From NCBI RefSeq assembly GCF_024166365.1, contig NC_064826.1:24576001-24640000 (forward strand): DNA of 64,000 bases, written 5' to 3'. Each line of letters opens with the position of its first letter. Within the stretch, counting starts at the first letter, position 1. Below the pieces are notes generated by a model that saw nothing but the letters and a program-made list of their open reading frames with translations, had not been told where the DNA came from and ran no database searches. Source of the DNA: Elephas maximus indicus (lineage: Eukaryota > Chordata > Mammalia > Proboscidea > Elephantidae). This document shows, piece after piece, positions 1 through 11,245 of this stretch. Both the position numbers and the translations under genes were made by a program.

Positions 1-1086
1 GAGAAAGTACAAATTATGTGTTATTGTCATATTTTACCAATTAGAAGATCCTCAAAATCTCAAACTCTTCATTTCTTAAATAGAACAATCAGTCAGTATC
101 CTTCTGAACACTTTTTAATTTTTGGTTCATTTTCCATTGTTAGGAATTTTATAGACTCTGGAAGCTTAGCTTTCTTTCTCTTTCATGATAATCAGTTACT
201 ATCCAGTAAGTCACAGATTGATGAAAATGCCTAATAACTGAATGTTCCAGGAAGAGCGTAACACCTTCTCATTCTGGGGGATTGTTCCTCCTCTGACTCT
301 AATCATGTTGTTACAAAGAAAATTTCCAATCATTGTACTCAAGAACTCTACAAATAGGGTTGGAGAGCTGAGCAAAATATGGCTAATAAGTTTGTTCCTT
401 CAAGACTTTTTTTTTTTTTAACTAAGAACTGAGGAATGAAGAGTAAGGCCTCTTGCATAGAAAAACTGGAAAGACAGCCTGGAACCATCAATGCCATGTT
501 TCTCCTCCACAGGAACTGATGCTCAGTTATAAAAGAGCCTAAGTGGTGAGAGGATAGACAAAGATGAAGACGTGGAGAGGGAGTATTATCTGATGGCTTT
601 CAAATCCCTGTTCTCAGTCATTCCTGAGACTGATCTTTGCCTTGCCATTCCTAAAATCTGGTTAGGTAAGCCAAAAATTCCACTCTCTAGGTAAGTGATT
701 TCCAGTTGAATTTCTGCCATCTATAAGCAAAATGGGTCCTGGCTGGATGTTCTGATAAATGCCCTAGTTCTACTGGTTTTCTCTGACCCACATACCAGAG
801 TCAGTAACTGCGTAGTCTGGACTACCCTCCTCACTGAGCGAGAATCAAGCTTCAAAGCACAAGAATTTGTCATCCTCCCTATTAATGAGTTTTAATAGTT
901 TGTTTTGGTTTGTTGGGGCATTTCAGTTTCTGTAGATGAGCTAATATTTTGGCAACATAAATTGTAACACATAAATACGAATTAAAAATCCTAAATGAAA
1001 ATTAAATCACTGTTTAGCAATTTAGGTCTATTGCTACTTGTCCAAAATAGAATGGTCATTCCCTTCCACTAGACTTTTTTTTCCTT
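1..1086. other. no gene or repeat recognised
   Basis: AT-rich unique-looking DNA. Open frames are short, with no recognisable domain. Only simple T runs (around 410) stand out. Confidence 0.5.
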
Positions 1087-1096
1087 CTTTACTCAT

Positions 1097-1518
1097 TTGT
1101 TGTTGTTAGGTGCCATTGAGTCGGTTCCGACTCATAGCGACCCTGTGCACAACAGAACGAAACACTGCCCGGTCCTGCACCATTCTTACAATCGTTGTTA
1201 TGCTTGAGCTTATTGTTGCAGCCACTGTGTCAATCCACCTTGTTGAGGGTCTTTCCCTTTTCTGCTGACCCTGTACTCTGCCACACATGATGTCCTTTTC
1301 CAGGGACTGATCCCTCCTGACGACATGTCCAAAGTATGTAAGACGCAGTCTCACCATCCTTGCCTCTAAGGAGCATTCTGGCCGCACTTCTTCCAAGGCA
1401 GATTTGTTCGTTCTTTTGGCAGTCCATGGTATATTCAACATTCTTCGCCAACACCACAATTCAAAGGCGTCCACTCTTCTTCGGTCTTCCTTATTCATTG
1501 TCCAGCTTTCACATACAC
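1097..1518 (-). mobile_element. RTE-clade LINE, 5'-truncated 3' end
   Basis: Antisense copy of the RTE 3' end. It begins at the GTTGTTGTTAGG tail and runs back into the C-terminal part of the reverse transcriptase ORF. It is flanked by a perfect 10-bp duplication, CTTTACTCAT, at 1087-1096 and 1519-1528, so both ends of the insertion are visible. It landed in an L2-like repeat that continues at 1535. Confidence 0.9.
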
Positions 1519-1528
1519 CTTTACTCAT
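1106..1528 (-). pseudogene. RTE reverse transcriptase C-terminus (open fragment, 140 aa)
   Basis: This uninterrupted frame is the C-terminal tail of the RTE polyprotein. The first few residues come from the flanking target duplication, so its ATG is fortuitous. The visible signature is RRVDAFELWCWRRMLNIPW followed by the TYFGHVVRRD and RPSTRWIDTV blocks, which recur in the other RTE copies of this window (25.0, 36.0, 37.9 kb). The polymerase core (YADD) is absent because the copy is 5'-truncated. The frame being open over its whole length suggests a relatively young copy. It is not a host gene. Confidence 0.85.
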
Positions 1529-1534
1529 ACATCA

Positions 1535-1640
1535 TTTATACCTTCATTCAGAATATATTTGCTGAAACCCATCGTGTTTCAGGCACAGTGCTAGGAATGG
1601 GAAAATGGGAATACAAAAATGACAAAGACACAAACTTTAT
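1535..1640 (-). mobile_element. L2-like 3' end relic, antisense
   Basis: The sequence TTCATTCAG...TTTGCTGAAAC...TTTCAGGCACAGTGCTAGG is the reverse complement of the common mammalian L2 3' end. It is split from its left part by the RTE insertion. Confidence 0.5.
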
Positions 1641-1649
1641 ATCATGAAA

Positions 1650-3325
1650 AATCACTGTTCACCACTGTGTTTTAAAGTTGGTCTTGTTAGCCACATTTAT
1701 TTTGCTTGGAAAACATGCAAAGCAGTTCATAAAACTCAGTTTTTGATACAGTTTAGTTAATTAGAATGAGATCAGTGAGGTTAGAATCTTCAAGTTACTC
1801 ATCACACGAGTGATGCAAAAATTAACCTCATATGACAAAGGTTATCATTTTAAGTGAACATTTTTCTATACTATTAAAATTGTACTTTCCAAAAATACAC
1901 TTCCAAAATCTACCCAAACCAAACATTTAATATTATGGAAAAGATATTTCCCCCTTATTAAAAAAAAAAAAAAAACTTAAGATACAGAATAAATACAGAT
2001 TTCACTTAAATTTCAAGATAACTGCAACATAAATATTTGCTAGGCTACATTATCTTTCTTTGTAATGAAGGGCGATGGATAATCCTTTGTCTTGCAAAGT
2101 CAAAAGCATTGATACGAACAACTTCTTAAAAACGATCATTAAAATCTTATCACCAAATATTAGCGTGACATCTATGACTTCAGGTATCAACTCTAATTTC
2201 AGTTAAGATTGGATGAAACTATCAGGGGCTTATAACATATACATAACCCACAAAAGAGAATACAGAATAGAGGTTGCCACACAAATATCTAAAAATATTA
2301 GCGATTAGTTTTGCAGAAGTGTTTAAAAAGAACGTGATATCACAGGAGCCAAAAAAAAAAAAAAAATTTAGTATCCATGGGTTAGGGTAGTCAGAAAAAA
2401 ACTTGACAAAAAGAGGTAAAATTTCATCCTCATCTGGATAAATGAGAAGTTTCAGAAGAAAAAATGGGAAAGGGGTATTCTAAGCAGAGGAAACAGCCTG
2501 AAAGCAAAATTATGAATTCACAATGAATCTTCATTGGTTTAGGTTTAAACAAAACTTTTTGTTTTGATTTTTGCCTAGAAGATCACCAGCCTCTCTGTAT
2601 TATGCTTTAGATTTTGAGCATAAATTAATCCTTAACTAACCTATATAATAAATCTATTAGGTAGATTTCAAGCCTTTACCTGGCTTCTTTTTAATATTTC
2701 ACAACTTCCTTCAATATTAGATCCTTGGGTTTTTGGGTTTTTTCCCTAAGAAAAACTTACTCAGAATGCTTTTATTGCAACATAAATAAATAGCAGTTGT
2801 CAAAGAGTGGCTTTTATCAGAATTGGAGGGGGTTTTCTGGGCTCTCTTGTAAGAGGTAGTATGTGTGTGTAGGGTGGGAAAGTGGAGGATAAAGTCCATG
2901 CTGCTCTGGTTGAATTTTTTTTCTCAGGATGAGGCACTGTGATACATTTTTCTGTCATCCTGAATCCCTTTATCCATTCAGCAGAGCCTCTTGACAATAA
3001 TCAGTAGTTCCTTTTATCTTAAAACATTTTATCACGACCTTTCTCTTAGTTGATGGGTAATTTCAATACTCATAGACTAAGGTTGGACAGGCAGGGAAAC
3101 ACAAGCACCACGGTGTTTAGGTGGATATCACAAAGGCTGGAGTTCACACAAAAATAGGAGATGACAGAGATGAGGCAAATGTCTCCAAGTTTAGAGTATG
3201 AATGCCAGTAGAAGGATGACTCTCCTATATTTCCATCCTTATCTAGTTTCTCTCTCTTTGTCTCTCTCTGCCCTCTCTCTTGCACCCAACTTTCTGTAGT
3301 TCAGAAAGAGTGAATTTGTTTCAGA
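1650..3325. other. no gene or repeat recognised
   Basis: AT-rich interval with A/T homopolymers (around 1960 and 2350) and no coding signal or diagnostic repeat motif. Confidence 0.45.
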
Positions 3326-3329
3326 TGCT

Positions 3330-3665
3330 TTACTGTGGCATGTCTTCTCTTTCCTACAGCCATTCTGTTCCCTAGACCTGCTTAACCCCTGTCATCCATC
3401 ATTCTTCTAGCAACCTAAATGGCACTTCCATCCAGAAACTTTTCTGGACCCCCCAGGAATAGGGCAGGTTCCCCAATGCCATATATTTCCATGTCTCTGT
3501 TCATCATAATTCATAATGGTTTGTATAATTTTTATTTAATGTTTGTCTAGGCTCCAGACTACAGCATTCATTAAGGACACGAACAACGCTTGTGTTTTTC
3601 ACTCTTATATTTGTAGAACCTGGTTCATTTCTTGGCACATACCAGTGCACTCAAGATATAATTTG
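3330..3665 (+). mobile_element. L2 3' end
   Basis: Sense L2 layout: a CTTCCATCCAGAA...TTTCTGGACC block, then GTCTAGGCTCCAGACTACAG and a CTGGTTCATTTCTTGGCACA end. This matches the usual L2 3' terminal order. It is diverged, with no poly(A) tail, as expected for L2. Confidence 0.6.
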
Positions 3666-3669
3666 TTTT

Positions 3670-4455
3670 TGACCTTATAACGATCCTACATCCTGCCAAC
3701 ATGTGATGGCAACTAAAACAATGTTGGAAAGGGAGCTTGTTCAAAATGTCATTTATTAGTGCTTAGCTGAAATTGCTCACATCTTTAGTATCTATGCTAT
3801 TCAGTGAAACAATGTGATAGTAATAAAATTCTCTAAGACTGTTTGATCCAAATCATTTTCTATTTCCTTTCTCTGTTGCCTGAGGACTCAAAATACCATC
3901 ACCACTCTAAAGGGAATTCTGCCAATATTAAGGTTTGTACTAGACTATTTCGCACGGTAATTCAGAGACAATTCTATGTATGTACATTGCTATAGCTATT
4001 GTTGTTGCTGTTAGTTGTTGTCAAGTTGATTCCTGTAGTTGGAGTAATTTAGGTTATACTTAGTTTCAAGAATAAAGTACTATATTGTTTGTTCAAGGCT
4101 TTTTTGCTAGTTTAATGCTATTCCATCTCACATATTCTTGCAATTAGGCTGAAATCCTACTAAAAAGAAATTTAAATAGCAATAGGCAGGGTATTTTCCC
4201 AATGGCTCATTATAAATATTTAATTCTATAGTCCATTTTATGAGAAATAGTAAAAACTCACTCTTCAAAGCAACTGAAGACAGCTGCATTTGAATGCAAT
4301 CTTCATACCATAATTTGAGCCAACCTCTGTTTTAAGTGCACGTTTGTTTTTTTATGTAAAATATTCGTGCTTTAGTTTCATTCAAGCAGCCAGAAAATAT
4401 AATATGCAAAACTTTCAGTCTTGCAGTCTTTATATTAATGTCTTTCATATTGCTA
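3670..4455. other. mostly unrecognised; tiny AfroSINE/RTE-like relic near 4000-4035
   Basis: The only recognisable piece is about 35 bases around 4000-4035 (GTTGTTGTCAAGTTGATTCC) that resembles an antisense AfroSINE/RTE end. The rest has no coding or repeat signal I can support. Confidence 0.35.
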
Positions 4456-4461
4456 GGTATC

Positions 4462-4715
4462 TTCTTCTACATAATTTATTTTATTTTTGTTGTGTCGAGA
4501 ATATACACAGCAGAACGTAAGACCGATTCAACAATTCCTCCATGTACAATTCAGTGACATTGATGACATTCTCGAGTTGAACTACCATTTTCACCCTCCT
4601 TTTCCAAGTTGCTCTTCCCCCATTAACATAAACTCACTGACCCCTAAGTTTCCTGTCTAATCTTTCAAGTTGCTGATGTCAATTTGATTCTATATAGATA
4701 GATCTTAAAAGAGTT
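4462..4715 (-). mobile_element. L1 3' UTR end (afrotherian type), antisense half of an inverted insertion
   Basis: Reads as an antisense L1 3' end. CAATTCAGTGACATTGATGA at 4551-4570 corresponds in the same orientation to the antisense copy at 12542 (GTTCAGTGACGTCAGTTACA). It abuts a segment of the same family in the opposite orientation (4735-5285). Confidence 0.6.
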
Positions 4716-4734
4716 CTCAGTGAGTTGTATACCT

Positions 4735-5285
4735 GTAAAAAGTTGAACTGGCAAAAGTTCTGTGATAGATATATTGACAGCAACAACAACAAAAAAGAGC
4801 AGCTGCTGAAGCTGTTTACGTACAACCAAACACCTCTTGGGATCTGGATCCTTAGTTTGAAAATTTAGGTTTGTGGTTTCATGGGACATCCCAGTTAACT
4901 GGCCTAATATTGTGTTTACTACTTCTGTTCTACCTCTCAGTACATTGCGTAGTGCCTGGGTTTTAAAGCTTGCAAGTGGCCATTCAAGACATAACAAATG
5001 ATCTCTATTCACCCGGAGCAAAAGAAAGGAAGGAGAGTCAGGAATAGGAGAAGGAAATGGAATGTGAGGCTAACTCCCTCCGGGAACAACTGTCCCCTTT
5101 GCCATGAGACTGGAAGAACTGGATGGTGCCAGCTGCCATTACAAACAATTTGATTTAAGATTCTGTAGAAGAATCCTGATTAAAAGGAGGGAAATGTAGA
5201 ACAGATTTAAAATTTTCATAGAATCCAGACTTTCTGGAACCACGGGGGCTGGATGAACCTCCAAAACTATTGCCATGAGGTTCAT
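4735..5285 (+). mobile_element. L1 3' UTR upstream part, sense; inverted 5' half
   Basis: GAAGAACTGGATGGTGCC near 5113 matches, in the same orientation, GAAGAACTAGATGGTGCCC near 26235 in the sense L1 copy. This part is therefore sense while its partner at 4462-4715 is antisense. That is the structure expected of an L1 5' inversion. Confidence 0.6.
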
Positions 5286-5339
5286 GCATGTTTTGAGATA
5301 CACAGACAAACTGGAAATTTCACTTGTGTTAACCTGAGA

Positions 5340-5965
5340 GGCTCTTCATCTATTTTAAAACTTTATATATTTACTTATTTTGAAATTCTAATTGTTCAAT
5401 TTGGAACTTCTACCTGATTTAAAAAATATATACGAAAATGGTCACAAGAGTACAAAAGTAATTTGAATTTCCCATTCAGGATTCCATTTGTACTCATTGG
5501 AGATTACCACCAACAGTAGTTTATTTTCCTTCCAGAAAATTGCATGTTATGGAGATATAAACATCTGTATGTACATGATTTTGTTTTATTTACAAATGGA
5601 ATAAATTATATACACAATTTTGTATTCTTTTTCCTATTTAAAATTTACTTTGAATATCCTTCCGTGGTATAAATACAGATTTGTTTTAGTTTCTTTAAAG
5701 CTTACATAATGGTCCATGGCAGGATTATGTCTTAATTTATTTAGCTTGTCTCTCAAAAATAGACATTTTGGCTTTTTCTATATATTACAAGTGAAACTAA
5801 TAGCATAGAAATCATTTTCATATGTATTTTTTATCTATGTGTGGATATTAAAGTATATGTTTAGATCAATTGCTACTTATATATTTTAAATTTTGTCAAA
5901 TTGCCCTTCAAAGCATTTGTATAAATTTATATCCCCAAAGAGATATATGTGAAAATCTATTTCTT
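5340..5965 (-). mobile_element. old L1-like relic, low certainty
   Basis: The order of motifs (ATAATGGTCCATGGCAGGAT, AATTTATTTAGC, TTTTGTCAAATTGCCCTTCA, TTTATATCCCCAAAG) resembles the common antisense mammalian L1 3' region. It is heavily diverged. Confidence 0.35.
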
Positions 5966-6242
5966 CAGATTCTTATAAACCTGAATTAACCTACCTTTTT
6001 GATCATTTACAATCTTATGATTTTATTTGGCATTTATGTGTTAAAAAATATATATGTATGTGACTTATATAATACATAATAATTTATGTGTGTGTATGCA
6101 TCTGGTGTAGGAGCGATAAACAGATGTCTCATTTTTGTTTGTTTCATATGCATTATTTATAAGCCGGGCTTACTATCATCTGAATGTATGTACAAGCGAA
6201 CACACATATGCATTATCTATGGAAATTTGTGTACATATGTAA
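5966..6242. other. no feature recognised
   Basis: AT-rich with TATA/TGTG-rich low-complexity stretches (6040-6110); nothing else seen. Confidence 0.4.
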
Positions 6243-6303
6243 ACCAAAAACAAACAAACCAGTCACTGTCTAGTAAATTCTGACTCATGGTGACACCATG
6301 TGT
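6243..6303 (-). mobile_element. AfroSINE, old 3' fragment
   Basis: An antisense 3' end (AAACCAAAAACAAACAAACC, then TTCTGACTCATGGTGACACC) cut short by the insertion of the next AfroSINE. Confidence 0.6.
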
Positions 6304-6319
6304 CCATACATATACATGT

Positions 6320-6495
6320 CAAAAAAAAAAAAAAACAAAACTCGGTGCTGTCGAGCCGATTCCGACTCGTAGCGACCCTGAGGGACAGGGTGGAACTGCC
6401 CCATGGAGTTTCCAGTGAGTGCCTGGCGGATTCGAACTGCTAACCCTTTGGTTAGTAGCCATAGCACTTAACCACTATTGCCACTAGGGCTTCTA
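6320..6495 (-). mobile_element. AfroSINE
   Basis: Nearly complete antisense copy from the A-tract to the tRNA-like head (GGATTCGAACTGC B-box complement, CCACTAGGGCTTC). Imperfect duplications of a TACATACATGT type lie at 6305-6316 and about 6495. CpGs in CGATTCCGACTCGTAGCGAC are kept, so it is younger than its neighbour at 6243. Confidence 0.9.
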
Positions 6496-6499
6496 CATA

Positions 6500-7095
6500 C
6501 ATGTGTAGTGGCATATAATAGAACATTTTGGAATAACTCACAAGCAATTCTTTATATTATTTATAACAGGAAGCTTACATTTTGAATTTTTTTTACCTTT
6601 GCAAATTTTATTTTTGTAATTAGTGAAAAATATAGTTAACTGAAGAAGGAGGAGGAGGAGAAAAGGGTGATGAAAAAGGAAGGAAAAAGAACACGCAAAA
6701 TCACTAGTCTAAAAAAGGTTTAGTGGTAAATACTTAGGAACCATCCAGAAATAGAAAAGAATTACACTATTTAACCATTTCTAGAACATACAGATTTTAG
6801 AACATACAGATAGAAGTACAGATTGAAACACTTTTTCTTTTAATTATCAAAATAATAATACTAAAATGTACAAAATAGCATAAAAATTAAAAATGACACA
6901 CTCTTCTCATTTATGAACATTAGGACAGCAGTCCAAACAGTGGCACCATTTCCTGTCTAATCTTTAGTACCATCACCCATAAAAATGTCCATAACGCTAA
7001 TGAACCCACTTCAATAGATCCTCTGCATTTTCATTCTCATTTTTACACAGATATTTAAAATTAGACAACAAAGTGAAAAATAGGTACAGATCCTA
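6500..7095. other. no gene recognised; short GGA repeat
   Basis: AT-rich DNA with a small GGA-rich tract at 6644-6663. No repeat family or coding signal is supported. Confidence 0.4.
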
Positions 7096-7099
7096 ATTT

Positions 7100-7479
7100 G
7101 CTGTGCTAATAATCTAGTGGTAAAGACAAAATGTAGGCAAGTAACTCAAGGTGATGCATATTATGTGATGGGCGGTACAAAATGCTGGATTGAGAGAGAC
7201 CGGGGAATACACCCCTGAGGACTTTTGTTTCAGCTTCGTCCTGAACTTGGTGTATCGTTTACCCAGGAAAAGATCAGGGGTAGAACTGAGAAAGTATTCT
7301 AGATTAAGAGATAGTTTGGGAAAGAAGACCTAAAGGAAGCCAGTGTGGCTGAATTATGGTGAGAATGTGTGAGTAGCCTGGAATGAGCCTGGAGAGTTAG
7401 CCAGGGGTTTATTGTGAAGGACATTATCAGCCATGTTAAGAAATTTGAACTTTGTCCTCAAGGAAATTGCTTTATTCAA
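7100..7479 (-). mobile_element. L2, antisense
   Basis: Diverged antisense L2. CCAGTGTGGCTGAATTATGG and AGCCATGTTAAGAAATTTGA match the same blocks in the antisense L2 at 58.9-59.3 kb (TAGTGTGGCTGAAGC, then TTTGGATTTTATTCTG). Confidence 0.5.
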
Positions 7480-7486
7480 CAAATTT

Positions 7487-7872
7487 GCTGTTGTAATTTT
7501 CCCTGAGTTGGTACTTTATGTATGACAGACCAAAACTTTGCTCAGTCCTGCACCATCTTCATAATCATTGGTACATTTGAGCCCATTGTTATGGCTACTG
7601 TGTAGTGCCTTCCAACCTAGTGGATTCATCTTCCAGCACTATATGGGATAATATTCTGTTTTGATTCATAAGGTTTTCATTGGTTAATTTTCAGAAGATC
7701 ACCAGGCCTTTCTTCCTAGTCTGTCTTAGTCTGAAAGTTCTGCTGAAACCTGGTGTTTACCACTGGTGACTCTGCTGGTACTTTAAATATCAATGGCCTA
7801 GCTTCCAGGATCATAGCAACATCCAAGCTACCACAGTCTGACAAACTAACGAACAGGTGGTAGCTAGAGCTT
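7487..7872 (-). mobile_element. internally deleted non-autonomous RTE derivative
   Basis: The left about 120 bp align with the RTE 3' end (compare 45777-45895). From about 7610 the sequence jumps to the RTE 5' end (compare 48710-48955): ACCTTCC-type junction, TTCATAAGGTTTTCA, TCTTCCTAGTCTGTCTTAG, CATAGCAACA, CTGACAAACTAACG. About 2.8 kb of the LINE, including all of EN and RT, is missing. CAAATTT occurs at both edges (7480-7486 and 7873-7879), so this 386-bp form inserted as a unit rather than decaying in place. Confidence 0.8.
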
Positions 7873-7879
7873 CAAATTT

Positions 7880-8540
7880 CACTTCACCTGCTTTTCCATT
7901 GAAGATCTTCTCAGTTATGGTATCGCACCCTGACACTGCTCACAGCTGGATCCATTAGATATCTTGCTTTATATGGTGGTTTACTTTATTTCTGTTTCCA
8001 GAATAGATCCCAGCTGCCTGAAGATAAGCTTTCTTTGACTTTCCCAATAGTTCTCAGTGTGGAATTCCTGTTTGTAAGTAAGCTAGCATCTTTGATTTCA
8101 CTTTCACTAGTATCAGTGGGAGCCATCTTCACTTAATGACTTCTCTCCTCATATTTCAGTCAACAGATATTCATCAAGAATATTTGTGATTAATATGCTT
8201 ATGCCAGCATTAACGGTGCAACTGCAAACTTATAATTAACAATTCATAATATAATTAATACTAACATTTCAACCATGTATTACAGCTGACAAATTTCTGA
8301 TTAAATGAATGAAATAAATAAGTATTCAGCAAACATTTGTCTACAACTACTGTCTGAACTATAATAATTAGATGAAGATTGTGGGACAATGACAAATCAA
8401 TTCCAAAGGCAAATTTGCAATCACTTGAAAAACAACAAAAGAAAAAACTCCACAATGGAGCCATGTTATGATTTTCATAATGGTGAAACTCTAAAACATG
8501 TTATAAGAGACAATGCATAATGAAATGTTTTATTGTATCC
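7880..8540. other. no feature recognised
   Basis: Unique-looking; no coding signal. A few bases near 8160-8190 look like an L2 end, but too short to call. Confidence 0.4.
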
Positions 8541-8650
8541 AATTATATTTTAGTACAGGAATTGCTAGATTTTTTCTGTCAGATAATAAATATGTCCAGC
8601 TTTGTAGACCATAAAGTCTATGTTGTAACTACTCAATTTTGCTCTTCTAA

Positions 8651-8733
8651 TGGGGCAGTTCTACTCTGTCTTATAGGGTCGCTATGAGTCAGAATTGACT
8701 CAACGGCAGTGGGTTTGGTTTTTTTTTTTTTGG
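8651..8733 (+). mobile_element. AfroSINE, 3' half only
   Basis: TGGGGCAGTTCTACTCTGTC through GGGTCGCTATGAGTCAG to the GGGTTTGG/T-rich tail. The tRNA-like head is missing. Confidence 0.85.
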
Positions 8734-8752
8734 TTTAATGTGAAAGCAGCCA

Positions 8753-8956
8753 TGTTGTTGTTATTAGGTACGGTGGATTCGATTCCAGCTGATAGTGACC
8801 CTACAGAACAGAGTAGAACTGCCTATAGGGTTTCTTAGGCTGGAATCTTTATGGAAGTGGATCGCTAGGTCTTTTCTCCCACGGTGTGGCTGGTGGGTTC
8901 CAACTGCCTTTATTAGCAGCCAAGCATGTTAACCATTGCATCACTAGGGCTCCTTA
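8753..8956 (-). mobile_element. AfroSINE, long older form
   Basis: Antisense copy starting at a GTTGTTGTTATTAGG tail and ending CATCACTAGGGCTCC. It contains the extra 'TTTATGGAAG...' middle segment of the long subfamily. Imperfect duplications AAAGCAGCCAT and AAAGTGGCCAT lie on either side. Confidence 0.85.
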
Positions 8957-9094
8957 AAGTGGCCATAGACATTTTAGACATACATAAAAGAATTTGAGTG
9001 GCTCAAACTTTGAGTTCCAGTGAAACTCTATTTACAAAAAATGGGCAGCTACCTAGATTTGGCCTCCCAGGCTATCCTTTGCTAGTTTTTGTTT

Positions 9095-11005
9095 TAATGG
9101 GCATACTTTGATCCATGATGTATCTCTGTTATCTACTGGTACAAAGTAATGTGAAAAAATTATTTGCTTTTTCAAAATTTTTTTCATAATATAAATTGAG
9201 GACATTATAAACACCAAATATTCATCATATCCTATATGCTAGAGTGGTACAACGGGAAAGGAAGAAAAAAAAAATGGTAGAAAACTCTTCCTAACAAGCT
9301 TTGTTCCAAACTAGTCATTATTTGTTTGTTTTTTAGTTATTTGTTTAGGTATGTGTTGATGACTTCAACTTCTTCCATGTATAACTACCTTGCTTTTAAT
9401 CTTCAAAGATTTGAGTTCAAAGTCATTGTCAGTTTGGGACTGTTGAAAACACAGCCACTACTAAGCATCAGCAGAATAACAGTATAAATAAAAATTAGGC
9501 TACACAAATGTGAGAGATTTGGTGTGAAGGTCTGGAAGACTGTAGCTGGAAAACAGGAGAACAATTCATTGGAGTGAGTATAGAACCCAGGACTCACGGA
9601 AAAATTTGAGATGCCACCATCAAAACTATTGAGGGCTCATGGGTCTGCGGAGCCACTGTTTGTGACCTCCCATTTGACTTCCACCTTTCAAATCTCACAG
9701 GAGTTCCTTTCATTGGCACAATCTAACCCAGAAACACAGAGAATGGGCGTTCTGGAACATACAGTCCCCAGCCTTGGCAGGAAGTGGTGAAGCCAGCTTG
9801 ATACCAGGCAAAGCCAGCCCAGTCTTATACTTTGTTCACTTGGCTCCCATAACGGGTTACCTTTCAAACCATATTTCATTTTCCAAAAAAAGTCAATAAC
9901 CTTTGATAAGCAGAATCAAATGCTGTAGTCAGTAGAGTATCCCTGCTACTTACATAATGATTTATTGGCATAAGGAGACAAAGTTGACCATGTGCCATCT
10001 CAGCTTTTGTTGCTTTGTACCCTGGTGGAAAACACTACTTTTTTTTTTTGCAGGGTGGGGGGGGGTTCTGAGAGCCCGTTACTACAAAACTGCCTGACCC
10101 TGACTAGTAGGTACATGTTTTGTTGTTGTTGTTGTTGTTGTTTTTTCCTTTCTTTCTTCTTTTTTTTTCCCCTAGTATTCCAGGACTAGCATTAGCTCAG
10201 GCCTATATTGTACAGAAAGTCTCCATGAGTACGAGCCAACTTGAAGGCAGGAAAACACAATAATAACAATTATTCAATAATTCCCTCAATTTCTGGGTAT
10301 TGTCCTTTCTCTAACATACAGTCATTCTAAAAAGTGAGCACAGTCCATTCAGGGAAGGTTAGAAAGACAATTGACTTGTATAAATTGTTGGCAGTGTAAC
10401 AGGAACAGGGTCCTTCATGAAAGGATCTAGTTTCACCCTTTTCCAAGTAGTTCTGGGCCCATGAACTAGCTCAAATCTGAGAATCTGGTGAGGGGGCATA
10501 CATGATGTCAAGCCTTTTTATATATATAAATCCAGTAAGACTTAAGAAGGCTGTCCATCTCAATCCTGGGAACATCAAGGTACATTAGCAAAGGATTGGC
10601 AAAGAGCTCTGTGGGCCACACCATGCTCAGGCTCTGATGCGTATCGTGCTACCCACACCCACTTTGTCTCTAGTGATTAGTGCTACCACTTAGTCCTTCC
10701 ATGATATTGTACTTGAGGATTCCATTTTGATAGTATTTCCCATTGTCATCCGTGCTTGCAGAAATACCACTACAGAGTCTTCCAAAAGTGCTGTTGCTTT
10801 CCTCACTAATATATTTCTCAAAGCTGTGTTGAAACAGTTGTTCTTTGAATGCTTCAGGGGAAATAATTAGAGGATGAGAGAACAGGTCATTATAGTCATT
10901 ATAATACATTCATTCCAGAATCCCTAAGCATTGGACGCAAAAGACCTTTTGGCATCTTAATTTTTTTTTTAATATTGGCCTTTATGTGTTCTAATTACCA
11001 CTAGC
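9095..11005. other. no gene recognised; GTT microsatellite inside
   Basis: Two kilobases without a supportable gene. Short open frames (for example 10670-10909 minus, 79 codons) show no family resemblance I know. A simple repeat is listed separately. Confidence 0.4.
10118..10172. repeat. (GTT)n followed by a pyrimidine tract
   Basis: About seven GTT units, then CCTTTCTTTC and T/C-rich sequence. Confidence 0.9.
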
Positions 11006-11013
11006 AGTGGGTC

Positions 11014-11234
11014 ATACCAAACCAAAACTCAAACCAGTTGCCAAAGAGTTGATTTCGACTCATGGCAATGCCATGTGTGCAGATTACAACTGTGCTCCAT
11101 AGGATTTTCAAGACTGTCACCTTTCAGAAGCAGATCCTCAGGACTTCGTTCCATGGAGCCTCTGGGTGGCTCTGAACTGCCAAATTTTCCTTAGTAACCC
11201 AGCACTTAACCACTTATGCCATCCAAGGACTCCT
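11014..11234 (-). mobile_element. AfroSINE, long old form
   Basis: Antisense, diverged: CCAAACCAAAACTCAAACC, GATTTCGACTCATGGCAA, AGAAGCAGATC, CACTTAACCACTTATGCC. Flanking TGGGTCATA (11008-11016) and TGGGATCATA (11237-11246) look like its target duplication. Confidence 0.85.
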
Positions 11235-11245
11235 AATGGGATCAT

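Larger units (their letters stand above)
8545..9090. mobile_element. hAT/Charlie-type (MER5-like) relic, interrupted by two AfroSINEs
   Basis: CCAGCTTTGTAGACCATAAA, TTGTAACTACTCAATTTTGC, GAAAGCAGCCAT, GGCCATAGACA, AACTCTATTTACAAAAAATG and GCAGCTACCTAGATTTGGCC follow the order of a common eutherian hAT MITE. It is split by SINEs at 8651-8733 and 8753-8956. Confidence 0.6.

Noticed and set aside
10670-10909. 79-codon minus-strand frame of balanced composition
   Set aside because: No recognisable motif, start context or splice-like borders; cannot be told from chance.
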